A stretch of 5,294 nucleotides of DNA, taken from JBBRLG01 sp038231495. Lineage in GTDB: Bacteria > Planctomycetota > Planctomycetia > Gemmatales > Gemmataceae. Under the pieces are notes generated by a model that was not told where the DNA came from, ran no database searches, and saw only the letters and a program-made list of their open reading frames with translations. The stretch covers positions 1 through 5,294 of the forward strand of contig JBBRLG010000517.1 of assembly GCA_038231495.1 (NCBI GenBank), read 5' to 3'. Positions 1-3,403 of the stretch are shown piece after piece; position 1 is the first letter of the stretch, and each line of letters starts with the position of its first letter. The translations under genes and the position numbers were made by a program.

Positions 1-113
1 AAGCCTTACAACGGCAGGTACTCGGCGCGGAAATCCAAGCGGCTCTGGCCGGACGCCCGAACAAAGAGAGATTCCGCGAACTGGCGGAACAGCTGCTCCA
101 ACGGGCCGCATAA
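1..113 (+). CDS. C-terminal end of an unidentified protein (partial)
   Basis: An open frame enters from the left edge and ends at TAA 111-113, giving 36 complete codons. The residues are rich in Ala, Gln, Leu, Arg and Glu and would form two amphipathic helices separated by a G-R-P-N turn (residues 17-20 of the visible part). It ends ELAEQLLQRAA. I do not recognise the family. Its stop lies 35 bases before the 3' end of the last tRNA gene, so it converges on the minus-strand array. The codons look ordinary for a GC-rich genome, but the segment is short and no start is visible. Confidence 0.5.
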   Translation, partial: ALQRQVLGAEIQAALAGRPNKERFRELAEQLLQRAA

Positions 114-147
114 GATTATGCAGGTCGCGGAAAGTGCAGTTCCCCAG

Positions 148-218
148 TATCCCCGCCAGGAGTCGAACCTGGTCCACGACCTTCGCACGGTCGGATGCCG
201 CCGTTACACTCCGAGGAC
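148..218 (-). tRNA. tRNA-Arg (anticodon GCG)
   Basis: The acceptor stem is 149-155 with 212-218, including two G-U pairs. The T arm is 156-172 with loop TTCGACT. The anticodon stem is 177-181 with 189-193 and perfect; the loop is GTGCGAA, with anticodon GCG at 186-184. The discriminator is A (148) and CCA is not encoded. GCG is an unusual arginine anticodon, since bacteria normally read CGU/CGC with a deaminated ACG. The D loop and anticodon arm closely resemble the tRNA-His of this array. It is the last gene of the array in transcription order. Confidence 0.85.
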
Positions 219-227
219 ATAAGCAAG

Positions 228-301
228 GGCCGACGACTGGTTTCGCACCAGTATGGTCCGGCTTACGAGACCGGTGCCTTTCTGCATCGAGCCACGTCGG
301 C
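228..301 (-). tRNA. tRNA-Thr-like (anticodon CGT), divergent
   Basis: The acceptor stem is a perfect 7 bp, 229-235 with 295-301. The anticodon stem is 258-262 with 270-274, and loop CTCGTAA gives CGT at 267-265. The T stem is ACTGG/CCAGT, but the T loop is TGCGAAA, with G where T55 is expected. The D arm is weak (three pairs, one of them U-G) and its loop lacks the usual GG. The discriminator is C. The intact acceptor and anticodon stems argue for a working tRNA or a recent one, but the tertiary core is abnormal. Confidence 0.75.
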
Positions 302-305
302 ACAG

Positions 306-376
306 CAGGGACAGAAGGATTTGAACCCTCATTTACGGACTTGGAAACCGTCATCCTACCGTTAGAAGATGTCCCT
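306..376 (-). tRNA. tRNA-Trp (anticodon CCA)
   Basis: The acceptor stem is perfect, 307-313 with 370-376. The T arm is 314-330 with loop TTCAAAT. The anticodon stem is 335-339 with 347-351, with a U-U mismatch at 31-39; loop TTCCAAG gives CCA at 344-342. The molecule begins with A1 and has discriminator G, both as in bacterial tRNA-Trp. CCA is not encoded at the 3' end. Confidence 0.85.
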
Positions 377-390
377 GAAAACGAACCGAG

Positions 391-464
391 GGGGTACAGG
401 GGGAATCGAACCCGCCGCCACGACCTTCACAGGGTCGCATGCTCGCCGTTACAACACATACCCC
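391..464 (-). tRNA. tRNA-His (anticodon GTG)
   Basis: The acceptor stem is 392-398 with 457-463, and an eighth pair, 391 with 464, provides the G-1:C73 pair that marks tRNA-His. The anticodon stem 421-425 with 433-437 is perfect and loop CTGTGAA gives GTG at 430-428. The T loop is TTCGATT; its stem has one C-C mismatch. Keeping the extra G-1 pair suggests that histidyl-tRNA synthetase recognition has been maintained. Confidence 0.9.
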
Positions 465-469
465 ATCAA

Positions 470-541
470 TGATCCCGGATGGACTCGAACCATCGTTGCC
501 CGGGTGTAAACCGGCCGTCGTTGCCGCTGGACCACGGGATC
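470..541 (-). tRNA. tRNA-Val (anticodon TAC)
   Basis: The acceptor stem is a perfect 7 bp, 471-477 with 535-541. The T arm is 478-494 with loop TTCGAGT. The anticodon stem is 499-503 with 511-515, with a G-G mismatch at 27-43; loop TTTACAC gives TAC at 508-506. The discriminator is A. It starts five bases downstream of the right neighbour's gap of 86 bp and is itself followed by tRNA-His only five bases away. Confidence 0.88.
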
Positions 542-627
542 GTGCCGGTTTGTCGGCGGCGGGCGACAATCGGCGCGAGGGTCGCGTCTGTCTTTACCGC
601 CGTGATTGACGCCCCGGTGTCAAACAG
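542..627 (-). promoter_or_regulatory. 86-bp spacer with possible internal promoter
   Basis: This is the longest gap inside the array. On the minus strand it has a perfect TTGACA at 623-618, followed after 19 bp by GGTAAA at 598-593, only a weak -10 box. Transcription would begin about 45 bases ahead of tRNA-Val. No T arm or acceptor pair for a further tRNA is visible. A short hairpin, TGTCG/CGACA, lies at 551-568. Confidence 0.35.
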
Positions 628-703
628 TGACCGAGGTGGGAGTCGAACCCACATACGCCAGGCTCTCGACCTGACCGCTTTACCAAGGTTTGCGTACTCG
701 GCC
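628..703 (-). tRNA. tRNA-Leu (anticodon GAG), short variable loop
   Basis: The acceptor stem is 629-635 with 697-703 (one G-U). The T arm is 636-652, GTGGG/CCCAC with loop TTCGACT. The anticodon stem is 658-662 with 670-674, and loop TCGAGAG gives GAG at 667-665 with C, not U, at position 33. The D arm is leucine-like (CGC stem, large loop with GGTAAA), but the variable loop has only 5 nt (CGTAT), where bacterial tRNA-Leu has a long arm. The discriminator is A. Confidence 0.8.
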
Positions 704-712
704 GAAACACAG

Positions 713-781
713 TGCCGGGTTCAGGAGTCGCACCTGACGTGCTGTGGTTATGAGCCACGGCTGGACACTCGCCCACCCGGT
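713..781 (-). tRNA. tRNA-Met-like (anticodon CAT), reduced D arm
   Basis: Acceptor 714-720 pairs with 775-781 except for A1-C72. The anticodon stem 743-747 with 755-759 has four pairs plus a C-A mismatch; loop CTCATAA gives CAT at 752-750. The T loop is TGCGACT, with G in place of T55. Only about 15 nt replace the usual 19 or so for positions 8-26, and no GG lies in the D loop. The three stacked G:C pairs of an initiator are absent, so elongator Met, or Ile2 if the C34 is lysidine-modified, is likelier than initiator. Confidence 0.75.
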
Positions 782-791
782 AAGAAAACAG

Positions 792-863
792 TAGCCCGTA
801 GGGGAGTCGAACCCCTCTAGCCTGTTGGAGAGACAGGCGGCCTCGCCGGAAGCCGAACGAGCC
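792..863 (-). tRNA. tRNA-Glu (anticodon CTC)
   Basis: The acceptor stem is 793-799 with 857-863 (two G-U pairs). The T arm is 800-816 with loop TTCGACT. The anticodon stem 821-825 with 833-837 is perfect and loop CTCTCCA gives CTC at 830-828, with an unusual C at position 37. The D loop contains GG. It is a close paralog of the tRNA-Glu at 1761-1832, sharing acceptor, D and T arms almost base for base. Confidence 0.88.
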
Positions 864-875
864 GAGAATCGCTCA

Positions 876-887
876 GCCGCAAGCGGC
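876..887. repeat. GCCGCAAGCGGC palindrome between tRNAs
   Basis: A 12-bp palindrome lies in the 31-bp gap between tRNA-Leu(CAA) and tRNA-Glu(CTC). The same 12 bases, or their complement, recur within 3845-3885 and at 5244-5255, so this looks like a copy of a genome-wide short repeat that has landed inside the array. Confidence 0.6.
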
Positions 888-894
888 GAAGCAG

Positions 895-972
895 TAGCAC
901 AGGTGGGAGTCGAACCCACAAACAATCGCCAAGGTTTGAGCCTGGTCGCTTTACCGGTTTGCGTACTGTGCC
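895..972 (-). tRNA. tRNA-Leu (anticodon CAA), intermediate variable loop
   Basis: The acceptor stem is 896-902 with 966-972. The T arm is 903-919, GTGGG/CCCAC with TTCGACT. The anticodon stem is 929-933 with 941-945 (one G-U) and loop CTCAAAC gives CAA at 938-936. The D arm matches that of the Leu-GAG gene (CGC stem, AAACCGGTAAA loop). The variable loop is 9 nt (CGATTGTTT), longer than its neighbours but without the paired stem usual in leucine tRNAs. The discriminator is A. Confidence 0.82.
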
Positions 973-979
973 GTCGCAG

Positions 980-1054
980 CCCCCCCAACGGGATTTGAAC
1001 CCGTGACCTCCACTGTGACAAAGTGGCGAGCACTCCTGGCTGCTCCATGAGGGG
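980..1054 (-). tRNA. tRNA-Asp (anticodon GTC)
   Basis: The acceptor stem is 981-987 with 1048-1054 (one U-G). The T arm is 988-1004 with loop TTCAAAT. The anticodon stem 1010-1014 with 1022-1026 is perfect and loop TTGTCAC gives GTC at 1019-1017. The D stem is GAGC/GCTC with GG in the loop, and the variable loop is 5 nt. The discriminator is G, as expected for aspartate. Confidence 0.9.
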
Positions 1055-1067
1055 ATAACTTTCCAAG

Positions 1068-1141
1068 TGGCTCAGGTGGGATTTGAACCCACAGCATGCG
1101 AAGTTCTGAGCTTCGCTGGTCTACCGGTTGCCTACCGAGCC
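1068..1141 (-). tRNA. tRNA-Leu (anticodon CAG), short variable loop
   Basis: The acceptor stem is 1069-1075 with 1135-1141 (one G-U). The T arm is 1076-1092, GTGGG/CCCAC with TTCAAAT. The anticodon stem is 1099-1103 with 1111-1115, and loop CTCAGAA gives CAG at 1108-1106. The D loop AACCGGTAGA is of the leucine type. The variable loop is 6 nt (CATGCT). The discriminator is A. Confidence 0.85.
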
Positions 1142-1157
1142 AGATTTCTTTTAACGA

Positions 1158-1231
1158 TGCCCAGCGTGGGAGTCGAACCCACAGGCACGCGGGTTTAAGC
1201 CGCGCCGCTCGACCAATTGGCGTAACTGGGC
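1158..1231 (-). tRNA. tRNA-Leu (anticodon TAA), short variable loop
   Basis: The acceptor stem is 1159-1165 with 1225-1231. The T arm is 1166-1182, GTGGG/CCCAC with TTCGACT. The anticodon stem 1188-1192 with 1200-1204 is perfect and loop CTTAAAC gives TAA at 1197-1195. The D arm (CGC/GCG stem, CAATTGGTCGA loop) resembles ordinary bacterial tRNA-Leu, yet the variable loop is only 5 nt (TGCCT). The discriminator is A. Confidence 0.85.
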
Positions 1232-1232
1232 G

Positions 1233-1262
1233 GCTCCGGGCCGTGGGCGCTCGGCCCGGAGC
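1233..1262. repeat. 10-11 bp inverted repeat inside the tRNA array
   Basis: GCTCCGGGCC (1233-1242) is exactly complementary to GGCCCGGAGC (1253-1262), and 1243 with 1252 can add another pair. It fills most of the 43-bp gap between tRNA-Pro and tRNA-Leu(TAA). There is no T tract on either side, so it is not a standard terminator. It may mark a processing or insulation site in the polycistronic precursor. Confidence 0.7.
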
Positions 1263-1274
1263 AGGGTAACGAAG

Positions 1275-1348
1275 TCAGGATGGTGGGATTTGAACCCACG
1301 ATCTCCAGCACCCCAAGCTGGCGGATTGCCAGTCTTTCCTACATCCTG
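1275..1348 (-). tRNA. tRNA-Pro (anticodon GGG)
   Basis: The acceptor stem is a perfect 7 bp, 1276-1282 with 1342-1348, beginning C1:G72. With discriminator A this fits proline identity. The T arm is 1283-1299 with loop TTCAAAT. The anticodon stem 1305-1309 with 1317-1321 is perfect and loop TTGGGGT gives GGG at 1314-1312. The D stem is GGA/TCC with GG in the loop. Confidence 0.9.
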
Positions 1349-1357
1349 AACGCTCAG

Positions 1358-1428
1358 TGCGCGCGGCGGGAATCGAACCCGCACGTCATCCTCGGCAAGG
1401 ATGCAGGCTGCCACTACCTCACAGGCGC
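1358..1428 (-). tRNA. tRNA-Gly (anticodon GCC)
   Basis: The acceptor stem is 1359-1365 with 1422-1428, with one C-C mismatch and one U-G pair. The T arm is 1366-1382, GCGGG/CCCGC with TTCGATT. The anticodon stem 1387-1391 with 1399-1403 is perfect and loop TTGCCGA gives GCC at 1396-1394. The D arm is AGGT...CCT with GG in the loop. The discriminator is A, whereas bacterial tRNA-Gly usually has U. Confidence 0.85.
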
Positions 1429-1441
1429 TCGTCGTCAACAA

Positions 1442-1513
1442 TGGGGGCAATTGGATTTGAACCAATTCCATCCTGTTTAAGAGACAGGTATGCTGCCGTT
1501 ACACCACACCCCC
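1442..1513 (-). tRNA. tRNA-Lys (anticodon CTT)
   Basis: The acceptor stem is 1443-1449 with 1507-1513 (two G-U pairs). The T arm is 1450-1466 with loop TTCAAAT. The anticodon stem 1472-1476 with 1484-1488 is perfect and loop CTCTTAA gives CTT at 1481-1479. The short D loop, GTGTAACGGCAGCAT, is of the same type as in the His and Arg genes. The discriminator is A, and the next base is T rather than C. Confidence 0.88.
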
Positions 1514-1524
1514 GAAAAACCAAG

Positions 1525-1596
1525 TCGGCCCGAAGGGACTCGAACCCTTGACCGGCCGTGCATCAGACGGCCGCTCTACCCCTGAGCTACGGGCCA
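1525..1596 (-). tRNA. tRNA-Ile (anticodon GAT)
   Basis: The acceptor stem is 1526-1532 with 1590-1596 (U1-G72, the rest Watson-Crick). The T arm is 1533-1549 with loop TTCGAGT. The anticodon stem 1555-1559 with 1567-1571 is perfect and loop CTGATGC gives GAT at 1564-1562. The D arm is canonical (AGCTC...GAGC with GGGG in the loop). It is among the most conventional tRNAs of the array. Confidence 0.92.
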
Positions 1597-1603
1597 ATGC
1601 CAA

Positions 1604-1675
1604 TGGGATCGGTGGGAGTCGAACCCACACCTCTACGCTTAAAAGGCGTGTACGCTGCCTTTACGCCACGATCCC
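1604..1675 (-). tRNA. tRNA-Lys (anticodon TTT)
   Basis: The acceptor stem is a perfect 7 bp, 1605-1611 with 1669-1675. The T arm is 1612-1628, GTGGG/CCCAC with TTCGACT. The anticodon stem is 1634-1638 with 1646-1650, with a C-A mismatch at 27-43, and loop CTTTTAA gives TTT at 1643-1641. The D loop has GG. The discriminator is A. An 85-bp gap with a TATAAA box lies upstream. Confidence 0.88.
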
Positions 1676-1760
1676 GGCGGTTGCGGGACGCGGCGTTTAT
1701 AGCGGGCCGTGGTTGCCATGATTGCTCTTCGCCTCCTCGGTAAAACAATTTCACGAAAAG
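1676..1760 (-). promoter_or_regulatory. 85-bp spacer with possible internal promoter
   Basis: The minus strand carries TATAAA at 1701-1696, 20 bases ahead of tRNA-Lys(TTT). No good -35 sits at 16-18 bp (CAATCA is the best). The spacer also has an AGGAGG (1737-1732) followed 12 bases later by ATG, opening a 26-codon frame that runs into the tRNA; this is probably chance. No tRNA arms are visible. Confidence 0.3.
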
Positions 1761-1832
1761 TAGCTCGCAGGGGAGTCGAACCCCTCTGGGCGGCTTGAAA
1801 GACCGCCGGCCTCACCGAAAGCCGAGCGAGCC
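1761..1832 (-). tRNA. tRNA-Glu (anticodon TTC)
   Basis: The acceptor stem is 1762-1768 with 1826-1832 (one G-U). The T arm is 1769-1785 with loop TTCGACT. The anticodon stem is 1790-1794 with 1802-1806 (one U-G), and loop CTTTCAA gives TTC at 1799-1797. The D arm is GGC...GCC with a GG-containing loop. It is a paralog of the tRNA-Glu(CTC) at 792-863. Confidence 0.9.
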
Positions 1833-1841
1833 GTGAGTCAG

Positions 1842-1913
1842 TGGACCGGGAGGCGCTCGAATCCTCGTCTGCGGTTTTTCGGACCGCCGCTACTCCGTCT
1901 CAGCTACCAGTCC
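1842..1913 (-). tRNA. tRNA-Phe (anticodon GAA), C33
   Basis: The acceptor stem is 1843-1849 with 1907-1913 (one U-G). The anticodon stem 1871-1875 with 1883-1887 is perfect and loop CCGAAAA gives GAA at 1880-1878, with C instead of U at position 33. The T arm is 1850-1866 with loop TTCGAGC; its innermost pair is A-G rather than G-C. It is the first tRNA of the array in transcription order, starting directly after a T-rich tract and hairpin. Confidence 0.82.
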
Positions 1914-1951
1914 AAACAAAAAGGCCAGGCATCCCCTCGTGACACCTGGCC
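1914..1951 (-). terminator. Intrinsic terminator-like hairpin upstream of tRNA-Phe
   Basis: Read on the minus strand, GGCCAGG (1951-1945) pairs with CCTGGCC (1929-1923) across a 15-nt loop and is followed at once by TTTTTGTTT (1922-1914). The next base is the first base of tRNA-Phe. It could end an upstream minus-strand transcript or act as an attenuator for the array. Confidence 0.6.
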
Positions 1952-1989
1952 CCGCGAACTTCGTTTTAAGGGAAGTTCGGTGTCACAAG
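1936..1989 (-). promoter_or_regulatory. Nested inverted repeats overlapping the terminator (possible antiterminator)
   Basis: Bases 1979-1989 can pair with 1936-1946 over 11 bp (one G-U). Inside lies a second stem, 1955-1962 with 1972-1979, 8 bp with a 9-nt loop. The outer stem uses 1945-1946, which also belong to the terminator arm, and most of the terminator loop, so the two folds compete at least in part. The arrangement resembles an attenuator leader; no known riboswitch or T-box signature is seen. Confidence 0.45.
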
Positions 1990-2209
1990 TGCAGCGGCTG
2001 AGCGGGAAAGCCCTTCATGCGGCAATCGGCCGGATGCCCGGCCAATTCGGGTTCCAAACAATAATCGCCGCGTAACTCGGTCATCGCCCGCTCTTGGGTC
2101 AAGGGTTCGTTTTGTCCTACCCTTTCCTAGAGGCGCGGCCCGGCGCGGGGTTCGCGATTTCGTCGAAATTATTTCCCCCACGCGGTTCGCCAAGGATTGC
2201 CAAATCCCG

Positions 2210-2237
2210 TTGGCGCGCCCCGGCCGCGTGGTATAAT
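2210..2237 (+). promoter_or_regulatory. Sigma-70-type promoter for the HD/thioesterase operon
   Basis: TTGGCG (2210-2215) and a perfect TATAAT (2232-2237) are separated by 16 bp. Transcription would begin near 2244, leaving about 47 untranslated bases before the chosen ATG at 2291. Confidence 0.7.
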
Positions 2238-2290
2238 GCGAGTGGCCCCGCGCCGCATTGATGGGCCTGATAACGGCGCATTTCAAACGG

Positions 2291-3403
2291 ATGAGCAATG
2301 TAAAACTACGACAAGCCATCGCCCTCGAAGCCGCCCGCCTCATGTACGAGCGGGTCGAGTCCGAGTACTTCACCGCCAAGCGTAAGGCCGCCAAACGCCT
2401 GTGCCGGCAGTGGGTCAAACCCGAAGAACTCCCTTCCAACGCCGAAATCCGCGAGCAAATCCAACTCTTCGCCCGCCTCCACGAGGGCGACCAGCGCACC
2501 AAAAACCTCCGCGCCATGCGCCTCGACGCCCTGCGCATGATGCGGCTGTTGCGGCTCTTTCGGCCGCGACTCATCGGCAGCGTCATGACCGGCCACGTCC
2601 GCAAAGGTTCCGACATCGACGTTCACGTCTTTTGCGACAATGCCGGTCTCATTACGGAACTGCTCGAACAGGAGGGCTGGCAGTTCGACCTCGAACGCAA
2701 GCAGGTCGTCAAGCACAACGAGACCCGCGTCTTTACGCACATCCACGTTTTCGACCGCTTCAACTTTGAACTGACGGTGTATGCCGAGGACAAGGCACAC
2801 TACGTTTTCAAGAGTTCCATCACCGGCAAGGCCATCGAGCGGGCGTCGATCCGCGAATTGGAAGAGTTGCTGGCGCGGGAATACCCGGACATCGACCTCG
2901 ACGGCGAACTCGAAGCGCGGGCCGAAGTCCTCGACCCCTTCCCGGTCTTTCGCCTGCTGCTGTTGCCGCTGGAGAACGTCCGCGGCTCGGCGGTCTGGCA
3001 CCCGGAAGGCGACGTGCTGTACCATTCGCTCCAGGTGTTCGAGCAGGCCCGCGACCGCCTGCCTTACGACGAGGAGTTCCTGCTGGCGGCGCTCCTGCAC
3101 GACATCGGCAAGGGTATCGAGCCGTATAACCACGTCGAGGCGGGGTTGCAGGCGTTGGAAGACCTCATCACGCCGCGGACGCACTGGCTCATCGCCAACC
3201 ACATGAACGCCCACGACGTGCGCAACGGTACGATCGGCGGCAAGTTGAAGCGCGAGCTGGCCGCGTCGCCGGACTTCGAGGATCTGATGCTGCTCAACGA
3301 GTGCGACAACGCAGGCCGGGTGCCGGGGGCGGTCGTCGGCACGGTGGACGAGGCGCTGGACTACCTGCGCGAACTGGAACGCCAGAACGAGGGGGGCGAA
3401 TGA
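2291..3403 (+). CDS. Nucleotidyltransferase and HD-domain protein, CCA-enzyme-like HD region
   Basis: The protein has 370 residues. The first 90 or so are charged and helical. A nucleotidyltransferase motif follows: G96-S97, then G106-S-D108-I-D110-V, with E160 in FELTVY as a candidate third metal ligand. Residues 235-340 form an HD phosphohydrolase domain: HPEGDVLYH with H245, LLHDIGKG with H270-D271, H304, and D339 in NECDN. The HPEGDV...H run resembles the HD part of tRNA CCA-adding enzymes and poly(A) polymerases, but the classical GG-VRD head of those enzymes is not seen, so the substrate is unknown. An in-frame TTG (2258) and ATG (2261) lie upstream. I chose 2291 because it follows a reasonable leader and starts a typical sequence, MSNVKLRQ; the Shine-Dalgarno sequence is weak. 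The stop overlaps the next gene (ATGA), so the two are probably translationally coupled. A role on nucleic acid or nucleotides is inferred from the domains only. Confidence 0.85.
   Translation: MSNVKLRQAIALEAARLMYERVESEYFTAKRKAAKRLCRQWVKPEELPSNAEIREQIQLFARLHEGDQRTKNLRAMRLDALRMMRLLRLFRPRLIGSVMTGHVRKGSDIDVHVFCDNAGLITELLEQEGWQFDLERKQVVKHNETRVFTHIHVFDRFNFELTVYAEDKAHYVFKSSITGKAIERASIRELEELLAREYPDIDLDGELEARAEVLDPFPVFRLLLLPLENVRGSAVWHPEGDVLYHSLQVFEQARDRLPYDEEFLLAALLHDIGKGIEPYNHVEAGLQALEDLITPRTHWLIANHMNAHDVRNGTIGGKLKRELAASPDFEDLMLLNECDNAGRVPGAVVGTVDEALDYLRELERQNEGGE

Larger units (their letters stand above)
1914..2290. other. Intergenic region between tRNA array and HD gene
   Basis: These 377 bases contain no gene I can support. 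From left to right they hold the terminator-like hairpin (1914-1951), the nested stems (1936-1989), a 6-bp hairpin GGCCGG/CCGGCC with loop ATGC (2028-2043), GC-rich unassigned sequence, and the plus-strand promoter (2210-2237). The divergent minus-strand promoter that should drive the array is not obvious. A TTGACC at 2102-2097 lacks a convincing -10. Confidence 0.6.

Noticed and set aside
542..627. A further degenerate tRNA in the 86-bp gap
   Set aside because: No T loop, no acceptor complementarity and no anticodon arm can be found on either strand.
713..781. Initiator tRNA because of the A1-C72 mismatch
   Set aside because: The three consecutive G:C pairs of the initiator anticodon stem are missing and the D arm is reduced, so initiator identity is not supported.
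1642..1737. AGGAGG followed by a 26-codon minus-strand frame ending in tRNA-Lys(TTT)
   Set aside because: The 12-base spacing is too long and the frame is tiny and ends inside a tRNA; no family is recognisable.
636..1785. Regularly spaced near-identical short repeats that could suggest a CRISPR array
   Set aside because: Each repeat is the T arm of a tRNA gene with matching acceptor and anticodon stems; the spacing follows tRNA length.
134..2075. Several open frames of 60-128 codons on both strands across the array
   Set aside because: They run through well-folded tRNA genes and their translations repeat tRNA T-arm sequence; none has ribosome sites or protein-like composition.
2073..2102. 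Minus-strand TTGACC as promoter of the tRNA array or of a small RNA
   Set aside because: The best -10 at 17-19 bp is GAGTTA or similar, which is too far from consensus to call.
1966..2616. Minus-strand frame of 216 codons over the intergenic region and HD gene start
   Set aside because: It is Arg-rich, has no ribosome site, and crosses the leader hairpins and the plus-strand promoter.
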